Positions 1 to 10,275 of a stretch of DNA of 24,664 nucleotides are shown here, in pieces (the first letter of the stretch is position 1; each line of letters begins with the position of its first letter). The position numbers were made by a program, and so were the translations under genes. Origin of the DNA: Silene noctiflora (Eukaryota > Streptophyta > Magnoliopsida > Caryophyllales > Caryophyllaceae); NCBI GenBank assembly GCA_009801015.1, contig VHZZ01001041.1, forward strand, positions 28,104 to 52,767. Reading direction: 5' to 3'. Under the pieces are notes generated by a model. That model was given only the letters and a program-made list of their open reading frames with translations. It made no database searches and was not told where the DNA came from.

Positions 1-165
1 GATCCTATAAGTTCAGATCTTATAAGTTCAGTTCAGTTCAGATCCAATAAGTTCAGTTCAGATCCTATAAGTTCAGTTCAGTTCAGATCCTATAACTTCA
101 GTTCATTTTAGATTCTATAAGTTCAGATCAGATCTGTTTCAGTCCAAAAGAACAGGGCCATAAAG
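1..165. repeat. GTTCA-type tandem repeat array, partial
   Basis: Imperfect tandem units built on GTTCA and GATCCTATAAGTTCA fill the first 140 bases. The array ends near 145-165 in a segment reading agtccaaaagaacagggcc. That end is nearly identical to the ends of repeat units at 18193-18210 and 18595-18612, so it belongs to the same dispersed family. The array is cut by the window edge. Confidence 0.8.
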
Positions 166-859
166 GATGCAATCATATTCTTCTTGGTTGTGTTACTAAA
201 AAGGTAATATAATCACAAAGACCGGATGTTTCAAGGTCTACCCAGTAAATTTATATGCATCTATCGATAATATTGGTCAAAATAAACCTAATAAAATATA
301 TTCAAATATGTTTTAACCTTAAGTATCAAATTAGTAATTTGATACGTACTTTGTTATAAAGGACTACCGACGTTAAATTTATAACCATCATTATAAACTG
401 TCAAATTGTGAGAATATATTAAGATTTAACAACACTTTTGCTAACACACCGACGAAGAGTCGTAACTTAAATTCAGATAAATAAGCGTCGATCAACTCTT
501 TTTTTTTAGGTATTTTGCCTATTCAACGTCATTTATATTTGTTAATTTTTTCTTTCCATATAAAGAGAGCTAAAATGATAAATATATATCGCTGACAAAA
601 CTCAAACCTATGCCATGAGTCATGACCACTTTGCATGAAACGTGAGGAATTATAGGCTAAGGCAAATGATAAGAACATACTCTGTTATCTGTATATGGGC
701 TAGTCGCATAGTCCGTTGTTTCCGTTCGGTTTGGCAAAAGGCGCGCATTACCTACTTGACACTTGTATTTTCTTCCGTCAAATAATTCAACTTAAACTTT
801 CAACAGATTCTTTACCATGCAATCATGCATTATGATATTTTGACCAATGTTGCAATATA
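166..859. other. Intergenic, no gene seen
   Basis: AT-rich DNA with no open frame of note on either strand and no recognisable RNA gene. The only GC-rich spot is ggcgcgc near 740-746. I see nothing else that can be supported. Confidence 0.6.
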
Positions 860-1066
860 CTCCCTCCGTCCGGGTCATTTGTTGTCCTTTTCCATTTTTA
901 GGTGTCTCAATGAATTGTTGTNCTTTCTATTTTAGGATTGNATTTGATGAGTAATTTGATCTTTCACATTCAATTTAGTCCANTTGTCATCTTATAATTG
1001 NNTCCNTCCTCTTTCNTTGGTCTTTGTGCCAAAAGCAAAGGACAACAAATGACCGGGACGAGGGAG
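860..1066. mobile_element. Stowaway-type MITE, copy 1
   Basis: A 207-bp element flanked by TA at 858-859 and 1067-1068. Its termini begin CTCCCTCCGTCC and end GGGACGAGGGAG, the Stowaway (Tc1/mariner) signature. The subterminal gtcatttgttgtcc is inverted at the other end as ggacaacaaatgac. Several N positions lie inside. A second copy with the same interior lies at 10929-11136, inside intron 1 of the second E2F gene. Confidence 0.88.
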
Positions 1067-1068
1067 TA

Positions 1069-2573
1069 CTTCACAAGGATTTATTTTGAGTTTTTTTTTT
1101 TTTAGAATATTAATATTGCTATTTCAAAATCTATTAAATTTATTGGAGTATTATAAACTATGAAGCATCTTGTGATTGTCAAAAAAAAAAAAAATTATAC
1201 TTAGTGAGTACTTAAATATCTACGTCAATATCCAATATAGGTATACCGCACAATATGTGTGTTTAATACTCATAAAAGCTAAGAGTAGCTATTTCTGGTT
1301 ACAATTACCTTACTTTTTTTTATGTGCTTTTCAGATTTAATGGAGAAGCTGATAAGATAAGAAGAAGGAAGGAACCGTCACACTGGCCAGTAAAATAGAT
1401 GAAACTTTGTTATCGTGCTAGCTTGGGATAATTTTAGGTGTTGCCTAAAAGTAATTTGACATTTAATCTATTCATACAAATCATACACGATTATAGAAAT
1501 AATATACATCCTCCATTCCAATAATTTATTTACTTATTTCATTTTAGATAAACAAATGACAAAAATAGCAAATTATATCCTCCATCCCCCCACACAAGTA
1601 TTTTTTCTCCATTTTTGTTAATAATGCCAAAAATAACCAAATACTCAAACGTTTAGGCCAACTCAATTCCTAAATCCTAACCACTAGTATCAATGCATCA
1701 ATCAACTTCCATTAATATATCATTGCAATGCCAATATTATTGCATGTCAACTCACATGTCAATTGTATCACATTGATCATATAGCTCTATTGTCAACTTA
1801 TACTTTTCTATGTTAAGTTAAATTTCCAAGTATTGTATGTTAATTCAATAATACCCCCAAATTAAATGTTATGCTTACTTTAAATCAATTACTTATTTAC
1901 ATATTCCCTCGGTTCCAATAATATTTATGAGAATTATTTTTAGCATAAAGTTCAAAGAAATAAGAGAAGATATATAACAGTTCCATTATCTTATTCCATA
2001 ATAACACACACTAGAAACTTACCCATAAATTGAAAATAAATACTTCCATTAGCACTTGAACAGAAACATAGGTACATGACATTGTATTTCAGTTGATTTG
2101 GCCTTTTTATTTATCATCCAATTTTACAATTTTTTGTAGTAACCGTTCCAAACACGAAATTGTCATCTCTCTTTGATAAGAAAAAAGAAAAGAAAAGTAA
2201 ACAACCGCCTCATGCCTCCGTTGCATAACACAAATAGAGTTAGTCTTGACTTGAGTAACACGGTTTTACACTAATATAGTTGTAAAACGAATCCAAACAC
2301 AATTTTATTTAGTGAGTAAAAGTAATTATTAAAAAATCTCATTTTACGATAAGTTTGTATAAAACTGTCTTACACAAGTAACTTGTGACATACGTACATA
2401 TTACTCCTAAATTTGACGAAAATACCTAATTAATCAACAAATTACAATGTACTTGCTCAAAAAAAAAAATAAAAAAAAAATCATAATGTACATCAACAAA
2501 TTACTCAAAAATAATTGCCTAATTAATCAATAAAAAAAATAAAAAAAATAAAAAAATAAAATAAAAGAAAGGA
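1069..2573. other. Upstream region of the first E2F gene
   Basis: AT-rich DNA with scraps of degenerate MITE ends (near 1510-1560 and 1905-1930) and long A tracts at 2459-2480 and 2529-2570. I see no E2F consensus close to the gene and no convincing TATA box. No coding frame can be supported. The A-rich tract directly before the leader has a counterpart at 9979-10014, before the second E2F gene. Confidence 0.5.
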
Positions 2574-2711
2574 CTTCCCTCCACATCTATATCCGAACCA
2601 AATTCCCTCCTTCCCTCCAAACCTCCCCTCTTCGGCTCTTCCCTCCATCTCTCCCTCCCTTCCCTCTTACTTTCATCAACCGCCACCACCAGATCCCCAC
2701 GCGCCGCCGCA
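2574..2711 (+). promoter_or_regulatory. Probable 5' leader of first E2F gene, with a duplicated 33-bp block
   Basis: Pyrimidine-rich sequence without an upstream ATG, directly before the start codon. Positions 2574-2606 are identical to 10027-10059, at the matching place before the second E2F gene. I infer a transcribed leader from its position and composition; the transcription start itself cannot be seen. The A-rich tract just upstream is also paralleled before the second gene. Confidence 0.6.
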
Positions 2712-5700
2712 ATGTCAACCACTCCAACAACCTCACACCACCCTCACTCCCACGCGCCACCCTCACAACCACCGCCGTCCTCAAATCCCCTCCTCCACTT
2801 CTCTTTAAACCCGCCTTTCGGCGAATACCACTCCTTCTCCGATCACCGCCCTCCTCCTCCCCCCGACGCTCTCCTTCTCAAATCGCCTGTAAATTTCACC
2901 TAATTATTCTTATTTAAATGAATTATTATTAGTTTTTTTTAGTACTAATTACTTTGATTATTTGCTTTGGTGTAGTTGTAAATTGTATTTGAATCATGGA
3001 TCCTGATTTGATTAGTGTTTAATGTTTGATTAGTGTTTTTAATTGTGTGATTAGGTTAAGGGTTTCTGCTAATTTAATTTGGCGGGTTTCTTGCTGTTTA
3101 AATTAATTGTGTAATTTCTGCAATTTGCATCTACTTTTATATATTTCGGATTGGTTTTTTTTTTTTTTTTTAGTTAGCTTAGTTTAGTTTGATTTGGTGA
3201 TTCATTTTACGGAGTTTCGAAGTTTGGCGGAAAATTAAGCATTTGATCGATGTTTAGGTGGATTGCTCGATTAATGTCCGTTGCTTGGTACTCGTATAAG
3301 TAATTTGTTACTCCGTCCATCCCAATCATTTGTTTACCTTTGATTAAAATACCTCACACAATGAATATAAAAAGTAAACAAATGACTTGAAGCGGAAACG
3401 GTAATTATGTTAGATTACTTGATGTTCAACTTAAGATCGTGTAAAGTGTAATTGGATGTGTTTTAAGTTGGAATTAGACAATTAGTCTCCCGCTCGACTG
3501 TATCATGTTAGCATTATTTAATTTAAAAAAAGAAACCTTCAATCGCGTAAAAATATACTCGTTCCACGAGTGGATCTCATGATAATCTTAATCTGTAGAG
3601 GTTTTAGAGGTGTGGTCTCTAGTTGAGGCTCCATGCGATCTAGTGTTCTAGTGTACATGGGATTGTTACTTGCCCGATGTTCAACATTATGGTGTACATT
3701 TTCTTCTAGAACTTTGTTTTTTGTTTTGGTATACATTGTTGTCGTGTGTATATAATGCTGTTTTTAAGTGAATGAGTTTTGGTGTTTATTCAGCCAAGGA
3801 AGCGGAAGAGTGAAAAAGCTGAAAATGATGCCGAGTCCACTGCCTGGGCGACTAGTCCAGGGTATACCGAAGTAGTTAACAGTCCTATTGAAACGCCCAT
3901 GTCTGGAAAGGGTAGCAAGGCAAGAAAAGCACCGAGGATTACCAAATGCAATAGAGCTGGACCTCGTACACCCTTGTCCAACGCTGGTCAGTCTTCAAAA
4001 TCTGAAGAAAACTTCTATAAGACAGTTTTGGTGTCTCATATGTGAAGTCAACATACTTACCCTATAACTAATGAGAAATACATAAGATTTTTTGTTGGTC
4101 TCGTATATGAGACCGTCGTCTCATACAGCACATACTACAAAGTACATTGCTTCATGGGATAAATGTATCACCAATTGTATAAAATCACTTTCAGAGTCTG
4201 CAATATTTTTATCAGCACTGTTTCATTTCATGTTAATTACAATATTTATATGCAGGTTCACCAGGCAATGACATTCCAGTTGGCCCTAGTCGATCTGACT
4301 GCTCGCTTGGTAAGTAGGTTTAACCTTAATGTAGACATGTAGTTACTCTTGCTCTTGAGTTTTATTCTTAGTGAGATTTGTTTCATCTGTGGATGTATGG
4401 GCTTTATGTGACGGTTGCAGCTGTACATTTTGAATGATGCTTGTGCTTTTATATTCTTATACAGTTCTCTTGACGAAGAAGTTCATTAATTTAATCAAAC
4501 ACGCTGAAGATGGTATTCTTGATTTAAATAAGACTGCTGAGGTCTTAGAGGTAATTTATTGCATAAGCTTTGCAGTTGATCTTATATGTTTTGCTTGGTA
4601 CATCAATGTATTTGTTAATTGTCAGGTCCAAAAGAGGCGGATTTATGATGTTACCAATGTTTTGGAGGGAATTGGTCTCATTGAAAAGTTGAAGAACGGA
4701 ATACAATGGAAGTATGTATTATTTACTTGCCATTTTCTCTTTGTCTACTAGACTGTCATGGTAGAATCTCGTTGAGAGTGTTGTATCAAAACCGACATTA
4801 TTCTTCGTTATATACTGATGATGTTTTAATGATTTATCAGGGGTCTTGACGTCCCAGGGCCTGGCGATGTTGATGATAGTGTTGCTAGTTTACAGGTACC
4901 ACATTATTGACAATTTTTTTCTTCTCATTACTTGATTCTTGTTTTCCTATTTCCATGAGAGTTTTTCCAGTTGGATGAATCACATGATGCCTAAAATCAT
5001 TTTTACCAATCCATGCACACAGGAATGAGTTAGGCTCATGCATTAATTTCCTTGTTATACAGGCTGATGTAGAAAACTTATCAATTGAAGAACGTAGATT
5101 AGACGAACAGATAAGGTGATTAGCATAAAACTGATTTAGACTCATGTTAGAGCTTTGCCTTTCCCCACATTCATTTTTACCGATGCTTCAAACATTTATA
5201 GGGATATGCAAGAGAGATTGACTGAAGCGAGTGACGATGACAATAATCAAAAGTACATTCTTACCCTTTTCTCTCAGTATATGTTGCAATGCATTATAGT
5301 CAAGCGGGAATCATTTGTCTCATTTGTCTGACATACTTGTGTTATGCCATTGACATGATTCAGGTGGTTGTTTGTAACTGAGGAAGATATAAAGGCTGTG
5401 CCCTGTTTTCAGGTGCAATCTCTTATATCATCTGCCTCTCCCTTTTCTCTGCAGCTTTACGGTTGATATTATAAATTTAGTTCTTGCTGATAATTTGTTC
5501 TGCACCTTATTTTTAGAATGAGACGTTGATAGCAGTTAAAGCTCCACATGGCACGACTTTGGAGGTTCCGGATCCTGATGAGGTATGTTCAAATGGAATT
5601 TTCAACATATGGTTGTCGATCAACTGCTTTCAAGGTTTTTTGAGGTACTGACTGGCTTTGACATATTTTGTGCTGAAGGGTGTTGATTGTCCTCAAAGAA

Positions 5701-7570
5701 GATACAGAATAGTTCTTAGGAGTACAATGGGCCCTATTGATGTGTATCTTGTAAGGTATGATTTACTGGTCCGTGCCTTTAAATTGTGATACTCACTGCA
5801 TAGTTTTTGGTTGGTTGTTGAGCTGTAATTTTGTGTATTTTCCGTGGATGTAAAATAAATAGAACCATTTCCCAGTATGTGATATTGTGATATGGAGTAG
5901 TTCCTTCTATCTTTTTAAAAGCACCAAAAATGCAGTTCATTCTTTTTTTTTTCTTTTTGTTTCGCTGATAATAATTTGCATTTTGACACTTGCAAACGAC
6001 TTGTCAATCAGCAAATAAATATTTTTTCACAATCTCTTGGCCATCACTTCTATGTCATCTTCCTACGCGTTTGCCATGCTCTTATCTGCACTATCTGCTC
6101 TCTCATCCGGTTATACACATCTTCATTTTGGCTTTTGTTTTCTATTCAGTCAATTTGGCTTTTGTTTTCTATTCAGTCAATTTGAAGAAAAGTTTGAAGA
6201 GATCAATGCTGGTGAGGCGCCATCAAATGAACCAAGCACGTCAGGTTACAATGAACAGCCAACAGCTGAACCAAACAATGGAAACAGAAATACTGCTGCG
6301 GAACTTCAAGAACAAGAGACATCGGCAGTGTGTGTAGTTCCGTATGTAGCTCAGGAGTGTTCAAGTGGAATTATGAAGATAGTACCTGAAGTAGATGTAA
6401 GTCCTACCTTCTGGCTTGTTTTGTACATATAGACTATAGAGTATAGTATATATGGTGTAAATTTAATGCTTTTAGGAGAAAGTTTGTCCTGAAATTTTGG
6501 AGTGATACCTTTCGTAGATCTTTGTCCGTGATCTCTGGAACAAAATATTAAAACTGTGTTGCCATTAATCGTTGGCTTATAGCTTGGGGATTAGCTGATG
6601 ATAGATGTGAATTTTTCTTCCCTTGCAGAGTGATGCAGACTACTGGTTGCTGTCGGATGCTGATGTTAGCATCAGTGAAATGTGGGGAACAGATTGTATC
6701 CTTTTGACGAATTGTTTCTGTACTTCTTGCTCAATCTAATCGTTTGGCACCTTTGCCTAATCCCCTATATACTAAAAGATTAACACATCTCCTGCTTAAA
6801 TTTCCCGCCTAAGTGACATTCTATGGACAATATTTATTTCCTAATTAATTAGTGTTCACTATCTATATTTACTATTACACAATATTTATCTCCTAATTAA
6901 TTTTATAACATCAATTATTATTTAACTTTTATATAAATAAGGCTAATAAAATATGTCCTTGGAATTATATATGCAAATTTTCTACTCTTTTAAAAACGGA
7001 GGTAAACTGCATTAGTTTAATTAATTGTCAAATTCTCTAATATCTGTATTTAAAATACCGTGCATTTGCACGGGTACTACACTAGTAAAAGCACTATTTG
7101 TTTGACACCCCACGGTCCATGAACTTTTTTTTATATCTTGTTTCTAATTTCCCTATTTTTATGGAGCGAAACACTCATATTACTCGCTCTTCTTTAGTCT
7201 CGGATTATGATGGAAAAAGAAAAAATACGAGACCACTTAGGTCACTACACTCACTAGGATAGCATTATTGTTGATCTGATTTATAATATGGATAATCTGG
7301 AAGCAGCCTTCTTTTTGTGCATATCTGACCCCTTTACCCTTTATCCTGCCTTTTACGAGTTCCCTTGAGACACTAGGATAGCGTTATTTTTGTTGTATAT
7401 CTGATTTCTCTGGCTTCTTTGAAGCAAGAAACTGTTTACCTTGATTCCGCACAGCTGCAGTTGAGTGGAATGAACTGGAGACGGTTCATGAAGACTATGT
7501 TATGGTTAATGTCAATGAACTTGAACCAAAAAGCCCAAGTGCCAAAGAAGCACCAACTGCAGACAGCTGA
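2712..7570 (+). CDS. E2F: E2F transcription factor (canonical E2FA/E2FB type), gene 1 of a tandem pair, 14 exons
   Basis: Cell-cycle transcription factor; the family binds TTTSSCGC sites as a heterodimer with DP in the nucleus. Coding exons: 2712-2888, 3794-3986, 4256-4309, 4465-4550, 4626-4711, 4841-4895, 5063-5115, 5202-5252, 5364-5412, 5517-5582, 5679-5755, 6177-6396, 6629-6695, 7455-7570. They join in frame to 449 aa. Order: proline-rich N-terminus (1-59); basic PRKRK at the exon 2 start; winged-helix DNA-binding domain about 138-201 with RRIYD at 174-178; leucine-rich dimerisation segment about 218-252; marked box about 252-316; RBR-binding segment at 390-408 ([13 protein letters not shown]). 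The ATG at 2712 is the first after the leader. Oddities: relative to gene 2 and the usual [12 protein letters not shown] wing motif, one Lys is missing near 191 and Arg is Gly at 195. Exon 12 has two equivalent acceptors 27 bp apart; the downstream one is used here. A Helitron sits in intron 13. Whether it is E2FA- or E2FB-like I cannot decide. Confidence 0.9.
3311..3401. mobile_element. Short Stowaway-type MITE in intron 1 of E2F gene 1
   Basis: A 91-bp element between TA dinucleotides (3309-3310 and 3402-3403). It begins ctccgtccatccc. Its subterminal catttgtttac is matched by inverted gtaaacaaatg near the other end. The right terminus is worn. The interior differs from the copies at 860 and 10929, so it is a different Stowaway subfamily. 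A fragment of what looks like the same subfamily's right end is at 10893-10918. Confidence 0.7.
4098..4130. repeat. Small fold-back repeat fragment in intron 2 of E2F gene 1
   Basis: ggtctcgtatatgagacc is a near-perfect inverted repeat, followed by gtcgtctcatac. The sequence resembles the subterminal parts of fold-back elements and is probably a MITE remnant. Element borders cannot be set. Confidence 0.35.
6123..6176 (+). repeat. 27-bp tandem duplication carrying the 3' splice site of exon 12 (E2F gene 1)
   Basis: Two 27-bp units, 6123-6149 and 6150-6176, differ at one base. Each ends in the same polypyrimidine tract and ctattcag. Each acceptor is followed by tcaattt, the start of exon 12. 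Because 27 is a multiple of three, acceptor 6148-6149 would add nine in-frame codons (starting QFGFCF) compared with acceptor 6175-6176. Gene 2 has a single acceptor at the matching place (14291-14292). Confidence 0.92.
6761..7085 (+). mobile_element. Non-autonomous Helitron in intron 13 of E2F gene 1
   Basis: A 325-bp AT-rich segment. It starts with TC directly after A (6760) and ends with CTAG directly before T (7086), matching insertion between A and T. Twelve bases from the end, at 7058-7073, is a hairpin with 6-bp stem ccgtgc/gcacgg and loop attt. The 5' end (ctatatactaaaagattaac) also looks like common plant Helitron ends. There is no coding capacity. The equivalent intron of gene 2 (15184-15616) has nothing like it. 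Confidence 0.82.
6801..6808 (+). promoter_or_regulatory. E2F consensus octamer inside the Helitron
   Basis: TTTCCCGC matches the E2F site TTTSSCGC exactly. It lies in the 5' part of the transposon within intron 13 of an E2F gene. One octamer match can occur by chance, and binding is not shown. Confidence 0.4.
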
Positions 7571-8281
7571 TAGTTGATGGCCATGGAGTTGCAAGTGGGT
7601 CTCTCGTTCACGGCATTTGCTCAAATTTAACTGAGCCCCTTATTGTTACCTGATTCAGTTCAGGAACACAGCATAAAAGAGATCCAAGGATGCTGTTAAA
7701 TCCCGTGTACATAATTGAAGATGAGATGGTTGTACAGCAGGCCAGTATAGATGATAATTGTGGTTATAAAGCAAATAGAAGGATCAGGAAAGAAAGATCG
7801 AAAGAGGCATAATCGAGGAGACTGAGGGCAATTTCAGGTATGGTAAATGACTAAATGAACATTGTGTATCAACTTTGGGTGCTCTTTGAGTAATTCCAAT
7901 TCATATTGATAATACAGTAGAGGTAGCTAGTCTCTACGTTGAGCCACCCTTTTCGGAATAGATTAAATCTGTAACTTAGTCCTAGAATTATTGTGATTTA
8001 CTGATATTTTTAAAATATCATCCGCTGGTCGACATTGAAATATCACTTGATATATATTATGCAAATTTGGACAGGAAATGTTAACTGTATCGATAAGGAG
8101 AACAAACAACCTTCGGTTAAATTCATGTTTTATTAATCACAGGCTGTTTACAGATCAACGAAAAGTTATGTAAGGCCGTCCTAGTTCTACTCAAGTGTTC
8201 TTGATTACTTGTACAAGTGGTATCGTACAACCCTATCGGTTTTCATCAGAGTATTATAGGCTTATAGCACTATGGCAAGAT
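7571..8281. other. 3' UTR and intergenic DNA after E2F gene 1
   Basis: The first 300-400 bases are less AT-rich and probably contain the 3' UTR. No clean polyadenylation signal decides the end. No other gene is seen. Confidence 0.5.
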
Positions 8282-8329
8282 GGTCTTATCCAATAATAAG
8301 TAAATTTTCGACAATTATTGGATAAGACC
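8282..8329. repeat. Perfect 16-bp inverted repeat (hairpin)
   Basis: ggtcttatccaataat at 8282-8297 is repeated inverted at 8314-8329, with a 16-base AT-rich loop. It could be a tiny fold-back MITE or an RNA hairpin. It lies about 20 bases before the palindromic E2F-like site at 8352-8363. Confidence 0.75.
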
Positions 8330-8351
8330 CTGAATTGGCAAATGCCCTAAA

Positions 8352-8363
8352 ATTGGCGCCAAA
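8352..8363. promoter_or_regulatory. Palindromic E2F-like double site between the two E2F genes
   Basis: The core ttggcgccaa (8353-8362) is a perfect palindrome. On the + strand ATTGGCGC (8352-8359) fits WTTSSCGC. On the - strand TTTGGCGC (8363-8356) is an exact TTTSSCGC site. Overlapping inverted E2F octamers are the classic high-affinity arrangement. It lies about 1.9 kb before the start codon of gene 2 and 0.8 kb after the stop of gene 1, so it is distal to either promoter. Confidence 0.5.
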
Positions 8364-8364
8364 T

Positions 8365-9430
8365 GAATAGTGCCAGGAATCGTTGAATATAAGCTTTTTT
8401 CACATGCATTATCCTTTCAACCTTTTCCCTTTCTTTTTTATTTTCTTTTATTATTTAATTGGAAAAAAGTTACTGTACGATATAAACGTCAAACTGCAAT
8501 TGCCAATAATATGGCAACAAAGACGTAAAAGTTGAAGAAACATGCCAAATTTCATCAAGGCACATGAGACTAGGTCAAAACGAAAAGGAAACAAAATTCC
8601 ACAAGAATTATGATATGATGAAATGGTTTATTATATAGGTACATCTAGACTTGACATATGAGTTATTTGGTTCAAAGTCTTTTCGAGTTTGCAAATGTCG
8701 AGTTCTTTTTGGGTTTGGTAATTTTTGGATAGGATTGTTCATAGTCGTTTTGGGATATTTCGGGTTCGGACTTTGCCATAAATAAATCATTTGTTGCATT
8801 TTGCCTTAAATAAGTCATTTTATGCCAATCTTATCGGGCCAAGTCACATGTGTCCGGTTACTTTGGTAACTCTAGCTAGATACATCCGTAATTTTAGCAA
8901 ATTTTCAGATTCAACAAATATATATACTCTGTTATTATTTAAAAATGTTATTCTCGTCGTTTTCTAAAAGAAATAGAGATATATTCATCTGCTCACAAAT
9001 AGGATTATACATCCAGTTGTATATAAGCATTGTACAACCAAGGTATAAGAATCCGAACTTATATGTATTTTTTCTGAGCTAATGCAAAATTCATATTTTT
9101 AATGTGTAAATGGATGAGATCAGATACTTTCTAATAAAGCTCATATTCTTTAACAAAAAGCTCAAATACTTTATTATAAAACTCAGATTCTACACCGTAC
9201 AACTTCTACAACTGGTTGTATAGTCCATGAATTGGCTTTTCTTAAAGACTTGCTTAGTTACTTAATTACGCCTACTTTTCAATTTATGCTTGTCAACATA
9301 TTGTTTTTTATAATAAAATTATTGAGAAAAAACCTTTACATTTTTTGACTAGAAATGAAGAAAATCCATGCTCGCTATAAAGCCGGGTTGTAAGACCTAA
9401 CCACAGGACAAAATGCAGCACACTCCGCAC
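8365..9430. other. Intergenic, no gene seen
   Basis: AT-rich, with short open frames that lack any recognisable protein. Short fragments such as ttgtataagcat/caactggttgta repeat locally around 9010-9220. I see nothing that can be named. Confidence 0.5.
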
Positions 9431-9800
9431 ATTACCATCTAGGTAGCACCAAAACGGACACGAACACGAATACGGACACGTGACACGGCATCCCATGAAA
9501 TTTAGGACACGGGACACGCTATTAAAATTTAATAAAATATATATTTTATGGTTATAAATAACGTAGATTTCATTTTTTTAATGTATTTGATATTAAATTT
9601 ACATAAGTGAAGGTAAAATTTGACCTTGACTATAAATAATTCTCATTTCCCACCCAAATTCATCTTCTAATCAATTTTTTTTTAACATTTTATTCCTCAT
9701 ATAACTATAGACGTTTGTCCAACGAGTGTCGGGTGTCCGTGTGTCCGACACGAGACAACTAGTTAGTTAGAAGGAGTGTCCGTGCTGATTAAATTACCAT
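9431..9800. mobile_element. Probable DNA-transposon derivative with 8-9 bp target duplication
   Basis: attaccat occurs at 9431-9438 and 9793-9800. Just inside are cggacacgaacacg-type sequences on the left and gtgtccgacacg/gtgtccgtgc on the right, forming imperfect inverted GC-richer ends around an AT-rich middle. An 8-9 bp duplication would fit hAT or Mutator-like elements. The exact ends do not pair cleanly, so the family is not assigned. It lies about 480-850 bp before the start codon of E2F gene 2. Confidence 0.5.
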
Positions 9801-9887
9801 TCACTCCTTCAGTTGTCTAAACCACAATGAAGCATGTGAGGGACGTGTCATGAGTCATGAGTTACAAATAACAACGTCATCTCGTCT

Positions 9888-9895
9888 TTTCGCGG
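9888..9895 (+). promoter_or_regulatory. E2F-like site in the promoter of E2F gene 2
   Basis: TTTCGCGG fits the relaxed plant consensus WTTSSCSS but not the strict TTTSSCGC. It lies about 140 bases before the probable leader and 380 before the ATG, next to pyrimidine-rich ttccctttt. This would fit autoregulation by E2F, which is known for this family; nothing here proves use. Confidence 0.35.
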
Positions 9896-10026
9896 TTTCC
9901 CTTTTCCCTTTAAACTAGCCCACTCTCTCCTTTCTTTCCCCCCAAAAACCCAAACCAAAAAAAAACACAAATTAATTCTTTAATAAATAAATAAAAATAA
10001 AAAAATAAAAAAAAGTGGGGTTTTGG

Positions 10027-10275
10027 CTTCCCTCCACATCTATATCCGAACCAAATTCCTGCATTCCCTCCTTTTCCCCCCCTTTTCCCATTCTCTCTCC
10101 TCCACTTCCTCCCTCCGCCGCCGCTGCCACCGTAGTCTCCGCCGTCGAATAATCTGCTTTCTCCTCCACGTCAAACACACCTTCACTCTCAATTTCCTTT
10201 TTTGTTATTTTTTTTTATTTTGTAAAACCTCGCTGAGCTCAACAACCACCGCATCGCCGCCGTATACGGCGGAAA
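10027..10275 (+). promoter_or_regulatory. Probable 5' leader of second E2F gene
   Basis: Pyrimidine-rich, with no upstream ATG. Positions 10027-10059 equal 2574-2606 of the first gene exactly. Near its 3' end, 10257-10272 is a perfect 16-base GC-rich palindrome (ccgccgta/tacggcgg), three bases before the start codon. It could fold as a 6-bp stem with loop TATA. Confidence 0.6.

Noticed and set aside
1-165. CRISPR-like or telomeric repeat array at the left edge
   Set aside because: The units are degenerate pentamers without unique spacers, in plant DNA, and do not match telomere repeats; it is a minisatellite/transposon array.
730-750. E2F site upstream of gene 1 (tttggcaaaaggcgcgc)
   Set aside because: tttggc and gcgcgc are separated by an A run; no contiguous match to TTTSSCGC.
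5679-5755. Frameshift at the start of exon 11 in E2F gene 1 (ctgaagggtgttgat)
   Set aside because: Using AG at 5677-5678 gives GGT GTT GAT in frame; gene 2 has GCT GTT GAT at the same junction, so the exon is intact.
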